From Phycisphaerae bacterium (lineage in GTDB: Bacteria; Planctomycetota; Phycisphaerae; UBA1845): 13,644 bases of DNA. Positions 8,251-13,644 of this stretch are shown here, piece after piece. The stretch is from positions 1 through 13,644 of the forward strand of contig JAJDDU010000468.1 in assembly GCA_029260155.1 (NCBI GenBank), written 5' to 3'. A model generated the notes under the pieces. The model was not told where the DNA came from. It did no database searches and saw only the letters and a program-made list of their open reading frames with translations. Position 1 is the stretch's first letter, and each line of letters begins with the position of its first letter. A program made the position numbers and the translations under genes.

Positions 8251-8270
8251 CCGGTGGGCTACCCAACCGG
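8251..8270. repeat. Second hairpin upstream of guaB
   Basis: CCGGTGGG, a CTA loop and CCCAACCGG form an 8-bp GC-rich stem with one bulged A. It lies about 50 bases upstream of the candidate guaB -35 box, so it would be outside a guaB leader made from that promoter. No T-run follows on either strand. Its role is unknown and it could be chance. Confidence 0.3.
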
Positions 8271-8322
8271 ATGATCAAGTCTCCATTGCCCTGTGGCATC
8301 GGCGGGTTGTTCGCGATGGACC

Positions 8323-8352
8323 TTGACGCTGGGAGCGATGCACAGTAGTAAT
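8323..8352 (+). promoter_or_regulatory. Candidate sigma-70 promoter of guaB
   Basis: TTGACG (8323-8328) matches the -35 consensus at five of six positions. AGTAAT (8347-8352) matches the -10 consensus at four of six, with an 18-bp spacer. Transcription would begin near 8359, giving an approximately 33-base leader to ATG 8392. This also argues against the upstream in-frame GTG 8293 and ATG 8338 as starts. Confidence 0.4.
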
Positions 8353-8391
8353 TACGAGGCATCAGGTAGTCTGATTGAAAGGTACCGACTG

Positions 8392-9885
8392 ATGCCCGTT
8401 TCACCTTCCGACCACTCCGTTGTAGCGATTCCCTTAGCGCTGACGTTTGACGATGTGCTCTTGGTGCCGCATCACTCGTCGATCACCCCCGATCAGATCA
8501 ACGTTGGCACACAACTTACGCGCGATATCCGCCTCAACATCCCTCTGGTCAGTGCGCCGATGGACACCGTTACGGAGTCCGCCCTGGCGATCGCGTTGGC
8601 CCAACAGGGTGGCATTGGGTTCATTCACAAGAACCTGTCGATCGAGGACCAGAGCACGGAAGTCCACAAAGTCAAACGCTCCGAGAGCGGCGTGATTTGC
8701 GACCCGTTCACCCTCCGCCCCACGGACACCATCGCCAAAACGCAGGAGCTGATGGAGCGGCAGAACATTTCCGGCGTGCCGATCACGGAGAAAGACGGCA
8801 CGTTGCGGGGCATCATTACCCGTCGCGATCTGAAGTTCCGCGAGCCGGCGGGTCAGACCAATGCCGAGGTGATGACGTGCGAGAATCTCGTTACCGCGCC
8901 GCCGAACACGACCCTGCACGAAGCCGATCTCATCCTCAACAAAGCCAAGGTGGAGAAACTCCTGCTGGTCGACACCGAAGGGCGATTGGCTGGGTTGATC
9001 ACCATGCGTGACACGGTTCGCAACCGCGGCTACCAGCAGAGTTGCAAGGATGATCGCGGTCGCCTGCGTGTCGGGGCGGCCGTTGGCGTATTCGATTACG
9101 AACGGATCGAGGCACTCATCGAGAACGACGTCGACGTCATCGTCGTCGACACGGCCCACGGGCACAGCGACAATGTCATCAACACGGTCCGCGAAACCCG
9201 CGCGCGATACAAAGTGAATCTGGTCGCGGGCAACATTGCGACGGCCGAAGCGGCGAGTGATCTCATCGACGCGGGGGTGGATGCGGTCAAGGTCGGCATT
9301 GGCCCGGGGAGCATCTGCACGACGCGGGTGGTTGCGGGCGTCGGCGTGCCGCAGTTGACGGCCATCATGAACGTTCATTCGGTCGCGAAGAGTCACGGCG
9401 TTCCAGTGATTGGCGACGGCGGGATTCGTCGATCGGGTGACATCACAAAGGCGATCGCCGCGGGTGCGGATTGCGTCATGATGGGCTCTCTGTTCGCGGG
9501 ATTGGAAGAATCTCCCGGCGAGCAGGTCACTTGGAAGGGCAGGCGGTTCAAGGAATACCGCGGGATGGGCTCGATGGGGGCGATGGTACGCGGCTCGGCT
9601 GATCGCTACGCACAAGCCGATAAGGTAACAAACGGCAAGCTGGTGCCGGAGGGCATCGAGGGTCGGGTCCCGTATCGCGGCCCGCTGTCTGATTTTGTCT
9701 ATCAACTGGTGGGTGGGCTGAAGGCGGGCATGGGCTACTGTGGTGCCGCGACGATTGACGCCCTCCGTGAGCACGCTAGATTCTGCCGTGTGACCCATGC
9801 GGGTCACGTGGAGTCGCATCCTCATGACGTGTCGATTACGAAAGAGTCGCCGAATTATGAAATGGAATATCCCGCTGAATCGTAA
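8392..9885 (+). CDS. guaB: IMP dehydrogenase
   Basis: The protein has 497 residues, normal for the family. It oxidises IMP to XMP with NAD+, the rate-setting step of guanine nucleotide synthesis, in the cytosol. Visible markers are LTFDDVLLVPHHS at 17-29, SAPMDTVTE, two CBS domains at about 98-150 and 160-215, and the catalytic loop GIGPGSICTTRVVAGVGVPQ with nucleophile Cys309. Further on are GDGGIRRSGD (341-350), MMGSLFAGLEESPGE, EYRGMGSMGAM, the flap with VPEGIEGRVPYRG (418-430), and the C-terminal SHPHDV stretch. The start is chosen because family members begin shortly before the TFDDVLL motif and GAAAGG lies nine bases before ATG 8392. It heads a tight same-strand cluster ending with guaA. 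The 3' end overlaps the next gene by 29 bases. Confidence 0.96.
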   Translation: MPVSPSDHSVVAIPLALTFDDVLLVPHHSSITPDQINVGTQLTRDIRLNIPLVSAPMDTVTESALAIALAQQGGIGFIHKNLSIEDQSTEVHKVKRSESGVICDPFTLRPTDTIAKTQELMERQNISGVPITEKDGTLRGIITRRDLKFREPAGQTNAEVMTCENLVTAPPNTTLHEADLILNKAKVEKLLLVDTEGRLAGLITMRDTVRNRGYQQSCKDDRGRLRVGAAVGVFDYERIEALIENDVDVIVVDTAHGHSDNVINTVRETRARYKVNLVAGNIATAEAASDLIDAGVDAVKVGIGPGSICTTRVVAGVGVPQLTAIMNVHSVAKSHGVPVIGDGGIRRSGDITKAIAAGADCVMMGSLFAGLEESPGEQVTWKGRRFKEYRGMGSMGAMVRGSADRYAQADKVTNGKLVPEGIEGRVPYRGPLSDFVYQLVGGLKAGMGYCGAATIDALREHARFCRVTHAGHVESHPHDVSITKESPNYEMEYPAES

Positions 9886-10429
9886 TTGCGCCATCGCGTT
9901 GATCGTGACACTGTCCGCAAGCGGCTGTCACGAGTGGCCGAACATGTTCATCGACGACCTGCCGCTCGCGTCGTCGGCGACGACGGCGACCATGGAGCGC
10001 GCCATGGAGGGTGAGTCGGGCGACCCTGGCCGGACGCGCGGTTTTGCGGTCGCGCATATCGAGACACAGGACGGCACGGTGGTCCATGGTCCGCTTTGGT
10101 TTGAGGATCCTGTCGAGATGTCCGGGAGCGATGACGGGAGATTCGCGGTTACTTTCGAGGACTACATGTGTGGTCTGTACTGCATGGGCCGATTCATCGT
10201 GAACTTTGGCGCGCTGCCACTGAGCATGGTGGTCGATCCGCCTGGTGCGATGGTGTGCAGCGACGGTATCGAGCGGCGTTCGCGCATCTCCTGGCTGCCA
10301 GAGCCATACGATGCGGAGCGATGCAGCGGTGCGGCGGAGCCCATCGACGTGCTTGAGGTGTGGACCGCGGGGGACGTGGAAGCGGCGGCAGAAGAGGAAG
10401 CCGCGACGGGGGGAGAGACGAACGAATAA
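9857..10429 (+). CDS. Putative lipoprotein of unknown function between guaB and guaA
   Basis: The predicted protein has 190 residues from ATG 9857, inside the end of guaB (29-base overlap), with AAAGAG shortly upstream. The N-terminus is a lipoprotein-type signal: KWNIPLNRN, a hydrophobic core (CAIALIVTLS), then a SASGC lipobox with Cys24 as the likely lipidated residue. The -3 position is Ala rather than the usual Leu, so this is somewhat weak. The mature part has a readable core (HGPLWFEDPVE at about 77-87, DDGRFAVTFEDYMCGLYCMG at 92-111, PPGAMVCSDGI at 128-138) with Cys105, 109, 134, 156, and ends in a Glu/Ala-rich tail. I do not recognise a Pfam family. The frame is clearly coding: the signal peptide, balanced composition and stop fit the gene spacing. 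It probably sits in an envelope membrane. A link to GMP synthesis is only suggested by position. Confidence 0.75.
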   Translation: MKWNIPLNRNCAIALIVTLSASGCHEWPNMFIDDLPLASSATTATMERAMEGESGDPGRTRGFAVAHIETQDGTVVHGPLWFEDPVEMSGSDDGRFAVTFEDYMCGLYCMGRFIVNFGALPLSMVVDPPGAMVCSDGIERRSRISWLPEPYDAERCSGAAEPIDVLEVWTAGDVEAAAEEEAATGGETNE

Positions 10430-10502
10430 CGACCACGTCACATCGCCCGACACGACGCCGTTCGCCCTCACGGAGAAGCGTGGCCGTCGAGCGCGGCGGG
10501 AG

Positions 10503-11264
10503 ATGCGCCGGTGGATTTGTGCTGCCGGAACGGAACGCCTGAGCCACCTCGCCCTGATGCGGAAGTCTGCCGCATCGCTGACGTTCGTGCGGCGACGGCT
10601 TTTGTTTCTGGCCGTGGCTGCATTGGTGTTCGATCTGTCGCACGCGGGTTGGCACTTGGTTGTCCGCACGCCCGACAACGCACCGCTTCTGTCCATGTCG
10701 CCGGCGAGCAACGGATGGATGCAGCTTTCATCGGTTGACATGATGCCCGACGACTTCGGTTGCGTCGCGGTATGGTGGAATACGACGCGCAGCGCGGTCG
10801 CGGTCGTGCCGGGTCTCATCGCGGGTATTCTGTTGGCGTACTCGGTGATGGGTGTCATCGGGTTTGGCGTTCGCGCGTTGGCTGGGCCGGTGGTTCGCGA
10901 GGAAGATCGCCTCGGTGCGGGATTGCGTTACAGCACGGTCTGGTTCCAACCGTTGATGCTGGCCGCGCTGGTCATGCTCACCATCCCGTTGATTAGCGCG
11001 TTGCGCGCGTCGTCGGTCCCGCTGGTTCCGCCGCCGGTCGTGTTTCTGGCGGTGGCTGCGGTTCTGGCGGGCGTGGCTGGGTTCATGTGGTGGTTCATGC
11101 TGGTGCGTCTCGCGCAGACGTTGCCGATGGCGGTTCGATCGCGCGTTACCACCTACCTCGCCGTCGTCGCACCGGTGTTGATTGCGGCGTTGATTGTCGG
11201 TTGGCGATACGGTATGGAACGTGCGTATGATTTTGTTTGGACTTTGTTGGATCTGAGGTGGTAG
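10503..11264 (+). CDS. Polytopic membrane protein of unknown function between guaB and guaA
   Basis: From ATG 10503 the product has 253 residues. The frame is open much further upstream, but there it overlaps the preceding gene and reads Arg/Lys-rich. No ATG, GTG or TTG occurs between that gene's stop and 10503, so the start is uncertain; ATG 10557 is an alternative. A basic N-terminus (MRRW...TFVRRR) leads to hydrophobic segments at about 32-46, 97-123, 149-168, 178-203 and 216-234. A soluble loop at about 50-95 (including SSVDMMPDDFGCVAVWW) would face outside if the N-terminus is cytoplasmic. The layout of a loop and four clustered helices loosely resembles Yip1-type proteins, but I cannot assign the family. 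Its stop lies two bases before the guaA start chosen here, so translation is probably coupled. Confidence 0.72.
   Translation: MRRWICAAGTERLSHLALMRKSAASLTFVRRRLLFLAVAALVFDLSHAGWHLVVRTPDNAPLLSMSPASNGWMQLSSVDMMPDDFGCVAVWWNTTRSAVAVVPGLIAGILLAYSVMGVIGFGVRALAGPVVREEDRLGAGLRYSTVWFQPLMLAALVMLTIPLISALRASSVPLVPPPVVFLAVAAVLAGVAGFMWWFMLVRLAQTLPMAVRSRVTTYLAVVAPVLIAALIVGWRYGMERAYDFVWTLLDLRW
11255..11261 (+). promoter_or_regulatory. Ribosome binding site deciding the TTG start of guaA
   Basis: GAGGTGG lies five bases before TTG 11267 and inside the last codons of the preceding membrane-protein gene. It is a strong Shine-Dalgarno match. The in-frame GTG 11258 falls within the motif and TTG 11237 lies upstream of it, so TTG 11267 is the best start. 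Confidence 0.6.
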
Positions 11265-11266
11265 TC

Positions 11267-12823
11267 TTGACGGGCAATGCGGAAACAATTGCGGTACTTA
11301 ACTTTGGCGGGCAATACACGCAGCTCATCGCCCGGCGTGTGCGTGAGCACCACGTCCGCAGCATCATCACCAGGCCTGACGTCTCGGTCGACGAACTCCG
11401 CAAAGAAAACGTGTCTGGCGTAATCCTGTCCGGCGGTCCGTCGAGCGTGTACGCTGACGGCGCCCCGCGGTGTCGCGATGATGTTTTCGACATGGGCGTT
11501 CCGATTCTGGGTATCTGCTACGGAATGCACATCGGCTGTCAGATTTTGGGTGGCGATGTCCGATCCACCTCGAGCCGCGAGTATGGCCGGGTGAATCTGC
11601 ACGTCGTCGAACGCGATTCGATTTTGCGTCACGTCTCGGCTGAAACGAGCGTGTGGATGAGTCACGGCGACATCGTCAACACGCTGAGCGACGATTTTGT
11701 TTCGCTTGCGCATACAGAATCCTGCGCCTACGCAGCCGTCAAGCACCGCACGCGCCCGTTCGTCGGCGTGCAGTTTCATCCCGAGGTGACGCACACGCCG
11801 GAAGGAAGCCTCATTATCCGCAGTTTTCTTTTCGACACGTGTGGCTGTAAGGGTGATTGGCGACTCGGCGATGTTCTTAAGGACACCGTCGCGTCCTTGC
11901 GGCAGCGTGTTGGCGACGACGAGCGTGTGATCTGCGGCCTGAGCGGCGGTGTGGACAGCTCGGTCACGGCTGCACTGCTTCACGAAGCTATCGGCGATCG
12001 CCTGGTGTGCATCTTCGTCGACAACGGGCTGATGCGAAGTGGCGAAGTGGAACTCGTCGAGTCCACGTTCAAGGAACATTTTCACATCGATCTGCGTGTC
12101 GCCCGTGCCGCGGATCAATTCCTCGGCAAGCTCGATGGTGTTTCCGACCCACAGGAGAAACGCACGATCATAGGCCATGAGTTCATTGAGGTATTTAAGG
12201 ACGAAGCCAAGCGCATCCCCAACGCCCGTTTTCTCGCCCAGGGCACTTTATACCCCGACGTCATCGAGTCCGGTCACAGCCTCGGCGGCACGGCAGCGAA
12301 CATCAAGCTGCACCACAACGTCGGAGGCTTGCCGGAGGAACTCGGTTTCGAGCTGATCGAGCCGTTGCGTGAGTTGTTCAAAGACGAGGTCCGCCACCTC
12401 GGCGAGCAGCTTGGCTTGCCCCACGACATGGCCTGGCGGCATCCCTTCCCGGGACCTGGCTTGGCGGTTCGCATCATCGGCCCGGTCACGACTGCGAAGC
12501 TCGAAATCCTGCGTCAGGCGGACAAGATCATGATCGACGAGATCGTTGCGGCCGGTTGGTATCCGAAAATCGCTCAGGCGCTGGCGGTGTTGTTGCCCGT
12601 CCAGTCGGTGGGCGTGATGGGCGACGACCGCAGCTACCACGATCAGTGCGCTATCGCATTGCGTTTCGTTGAGAGCGTCGATTTCATGACGGCGGATTGG
12701 GTACACATCGACCACGATCTGCTCGGACGCATTTCAGCCCGCATCATGAACGAGGTCCGTGGTGCCAACCGCGTGGTCTACGATATTTCCAGCAAGCCGC
12801 CGGCCACCATCGAGTGGGAGTAG
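11267..12823 (+). CDS. guaA: GMP synthase (glutamine-hydrolysing)
   Basis: The protein has 518 residues from TTG 11267 (E. coli GuaA has 525). It converts XMP, ATP and glutamine to GMP. The N-terminal class I glutamine amidotransferase domain (about 7-195) shows NFGGQYTQLIARRVRE, ILSGGPSSVY, the nucleophile Cys84 in GICYGMHIGCQILGG, and His171/Glu173 in QFHPEVTHTPEG. The ATP-pyrophosphatase domain has the P-loop GLSGGVDSS (224-232) and FVDNGLMR. The C-terminal dimerisation domain has HHNVGGLPEE, RHPFPGPGLAVRIIG and the invariant C-terminus SKPPATIEWE. All catalytic elements are present. It follows the membrane-protein gene by two bases, so it probably belongs to the guaB transcript. No intrinsic terminator is visible in the 93 bases after its stop. 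Confidence 0.97.
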   Translation: MTGNAETIAVLNFGGQYTQLIARRVREHHVRSIITRPDVSVDELRKENVSGVILSGGPSSVYADGAPRCRDDVFDMGVPILGICYGMHIGCQILGGDVRSTSSREYGRVNLHVVERDSILRHVSAETSVWMSHGDIVNTLSDDFVSLAHTESCAYAAVKHRTRPFVGVQFHPEVTHTPEGSLIIRSFLFDTCGCKGDWRLGDVLKDTVASLRQRVGDDERVICGLSGGVDSSVTAALLHEAIGDRLVCIFVDNGLMRSGEVELVESTFKEHFHIDLRVARAADQFLGKLDGVSDPQEKRTIIGHEFIEVFKDEAKRIPNARFLAQGTLYPDVIESGHSLGGTAANIKLHHNVGGLPEELGFELIEPLRELFKDEVRHLGEQLGLPHDMAWRHPFPGPGLAVRIIGPVTTAKLEILRQADKIMIDEIVAAGWYPKIAQALAVLLPVQSVGVMGDDRSYHDQCAIALRFVESVDFMTADWVHIDHDLLGRISARIMNEVRGANRVVYDISSKPPATIEWE

Positions 12824-12879
12824 TGCGCGTTTACGACGATTATCGGCCGAGGGTTTAGTGACATGCCTGGGCGCACGAC

Positions 12880-12908
12880 TTGTCTCGGGGGCGATTTCCT
12901 GCAATAAT
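12880..12908 (+). promoter_or_regulatory. Predicted promoter of the toxin-antitoxin pair
   Basis: TTGTCT (12880-12885; four of six to the -35 consensus) is followed after exactly 17 bp by AATAAT (12903-12908; five of six to the -10). The start of transcription would fall at about 12914-12916, directly before ATG 12917, predicting a leaderless message. An imperfect 15-bp palindrome (12904-12918) covers the -10 box and start codon and could be the autoregulatory operator. Confidence 0.5.
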
Positions 12909-12916
12909 CTAGAGTT

Positions 12917-13129
12917 ATGTCCTCTACAGAGACCATCCTGGTCCAAGCGACGCCGGAGTTTCGTCGCCAGCTTGAGGCCGAGGCCGCAAAGCTGAATCTG
13001 ACGGTGTCGGCTTACATCCACTATCTGCACGCGCGAGTGGCGCCTGGACACGACGCAGCGCGCTTTGATCGGCACGTCCGCGAGGTGTTTGGGCGGCACG
13101 GAGAGTTGATACGCAGGCTTGCGAAGTGA
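12917..13129 (+). CDS. Small ribbon-helix-helix-like antitoxin
   Basis: The 70-residue protein starts with a short strand-like stretch (ETILVQATPEF), then helix RRQLEAEAAKLN, a turn and a second helix TVSAYIHYLHARVA. This is the order of a MetJ/Arc/CopG-type ribbon-helix-helix DNA-binding domain (about 5-42). The rest (FDRHVREVFGRHGELIRRLAK) is basic and helical and could bind the toxin. Its TGA overlaps the GTG of the Doc-family gene (GTGA), so the two are translationally coupled, as in many toxin-antitoxin operons. Function is inferred from fold pattern plus partner. It does not look like Phd, the usual partner of Doc. As in other such pairs it would neutralise the toxin and repress its own promoter. 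Confidence 0.72.
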   Translation: MSSTETILVQATPEFRRQLEAEAAKLNLTVSAYIHYLHARVAPGHDAARFDRHVREVFGRHGELIRRLAK

Positions 13130-13644
13130 ACCCGCCGCCGCGATTCCTGTCCGTCGCCGACGTTTGCTCACTGCACGCCATCGCGATCGAGGATCAGGGC
13201 GGCGACCCATCCATCCGCGACGTGGCACTGCTGGACTCCGCTGTCGCGACACCCGCGCAGCAGTTTGGCGGTAAGTACCTGCATGAGGACATCCCAGCGA
13301 TGGCCGCCGCTTATGCGTTTCATGTCTGTATGAACCATGCGCTCGTGGACGGCAACAAACGTGCTGGCGTAGCCGCGATGATCGCATTCCTTTTCGACAA
13401 CGGGTGGAGCTTCGACGCTACGCCCAATGAAGCGGAGCCGATCATCCTCGACCTCGCTGCAGGGAAACTGGACAAATCTGCGTTTACGACTTGGGCGAGG
13501 AAACATATGCACGAGAAACCCAAGATGGAGCTACGCGATTTCTTCGCGAGACTGAAGTACCAGTCCATCGCGGAGTGCCTGCAAGCAGGCCTCGTTCATG
13601 ACCGGCCAGAGCATGCGCACAAAGAACGACTCGACACAATGATG
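13126..13644 (+). CDS. Doc-family (Fic superfamily) toxin, C-terminus beyond the window
   Basis: The frame from GTG 13126 is open to the window edge (173 residues). The signature is HALVDGNKR (71-79), matching the Doc active site H-x-F-x-D-A-N-K-R with catalytic His71, Asp75 and Lys78. Lys in place of the Gly of classical Fic (GNGR) marks a Doc-type enzyme; P1 Doc phosphorylates EF-Tu. The usual aromatic residue of the motif is Leu73 here. Preceding segments (FLSVADVCSLHAIAI, RDVALLDSAVATPAQQFGG, PAMAAAYAFHVCMNH) follow the Doc fold. Doc proteins are usually about 120-130 residues. This one continues past 125 with a charged, helical extension of at least 45 residues that I do not recognise. 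GTG is the only good start and overlaps the antitoxin stop. Confidence 0.85.
   Translation, partial: MNPPPRFLSVADVCSLHAIAIEDQGGDPSIRDVALLDSAVATPAQQFGGKYLHEDIPAMAAAYAFHVCMNHALVDGNKRAGVAAMIAFLFDNGWSFDATPNEAEPIILDLAAGKLDKSAFTTWARKHMHEKPKMELRDFFARLKYQSIAECLQAGLVHDRPEHAHKERLDTMM

Noticed and set aside
8293..8391. Upstream starts of guaB (GTG 8293, ATG 8338)
   Set aside because: They would add unconserved residues before a normal-length IMP dehydrogenase, and the candidate promoter lies between them and ATG 8392.
8434..9894. 486-residue open frame on the minus strand, antisense to guaB
   Set aside because: It is the complement of a clear guaB. The translation is rich in Arg/His/Asp with no recognisable motif, as expected for an antisense frame in high-GC coding DNA.
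11153..12178. 341-residue minus-strand frame over the guaA region
   Set aside because: Antisense shadow of guaA and of the membrane-protein end. It has no signal, motif or ribosome site.
12823..12876. Inverted GTGCGC / GCGCAC after guaA as a terminator
   Set aside because: Arms of only six bases, 42 bases apart, with no T-run. Expected by chance at this GC content.
1..13644. tRNA, rRNA, CRISPR array, insertion sequence or known riboswitch
   Set aside because: Reading both strands I found no cloverleaf-like stretch, regular spaced repeats, transposase motif or purine riboswitch core. A covariance-model scan would be needed to exclude divergent RNAs.

Overview
The window looks like chromosomal DNA of a high-GC bacterium of the phylum Planctomycetota, probably near the Phycisphaerae. 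This rests on protein style, not on any search. The Ser/Thr kinase carries two 'CxxCxYNL...CPECG' zinc-ribbon modules of a kind common in planctomycete membrane proteins. There is an N-terminal piece of a DUF5117-type zinc metalloprotease, a very long multidomain sensor kinase, and several apparent TTG/GTG starts. No rRNA, tRNA, CRISPR array, insertion sequence or prophage gene is visible.

Layout. (1) 1-740, minus: N-terminal part of a secreted DUF5117-type zinc-dependent metalloprotease, cut by the window edge. (2) 741-965: divergent intergenic region with an inverted TTTACCG pair. (3) 966-3575, plus: membrane-bound Ser/Thr protein kinase with two zinc ribbons, about eight membrane segments and a soluble C-terminal tail. 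(4) 3632-7843, minus, convergent with the kinase: a roughly 1400-residue one-polypeptide phosphorelay (TM - Cache-like sensor - TM - PAS - histidine kinase - REC - Hpt - REC - GAF - HD-GYP). A candidate small ORF lies directly upstream, and its stop overlaps the sensor's TTG start. (5) 8044-8391: divergent regulatory region with a perfect 10-bp inverted repeat, a second hairpin and a candidate guaB promoter. (6) 8392-12823, plus: guaB, a short putative lipoprotein, a polytopic membrane protein, guaA. (7) 12917 to the end, plus: a toxin-antitoxin pair, a small ribbon-helix-helix-like antitoxin followed by a Doc/Fic-family toxin that runs off the edge.

How the genes fit together. guaB and guaA are consecutive steps of GMP synthesis (IMP to XMP to GMP). 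Here they sit in one tight cluster with two unrecognised envelope proteins between them, which is the most unusual piece of context. The sensor kinase probably feeds an extracytoplasmic signal through its internal relay to a c-di-GMP phosphodiesterase domain. The kinase at 966 is a second, independent signalling protein. The terminal toxin-antitoxin pair has its own predicted promoter and is probably an accessory insertion downstream of guaA.

No obviously new defence or mobile system is present. The best candidates for undescribed biology are the two linked genes inside the gua cluster, the kinase with duplicated zinc-ribbon/membrane modules, the fused phosphorelay with a shortened Hpt, and the small ORF coupled to it.
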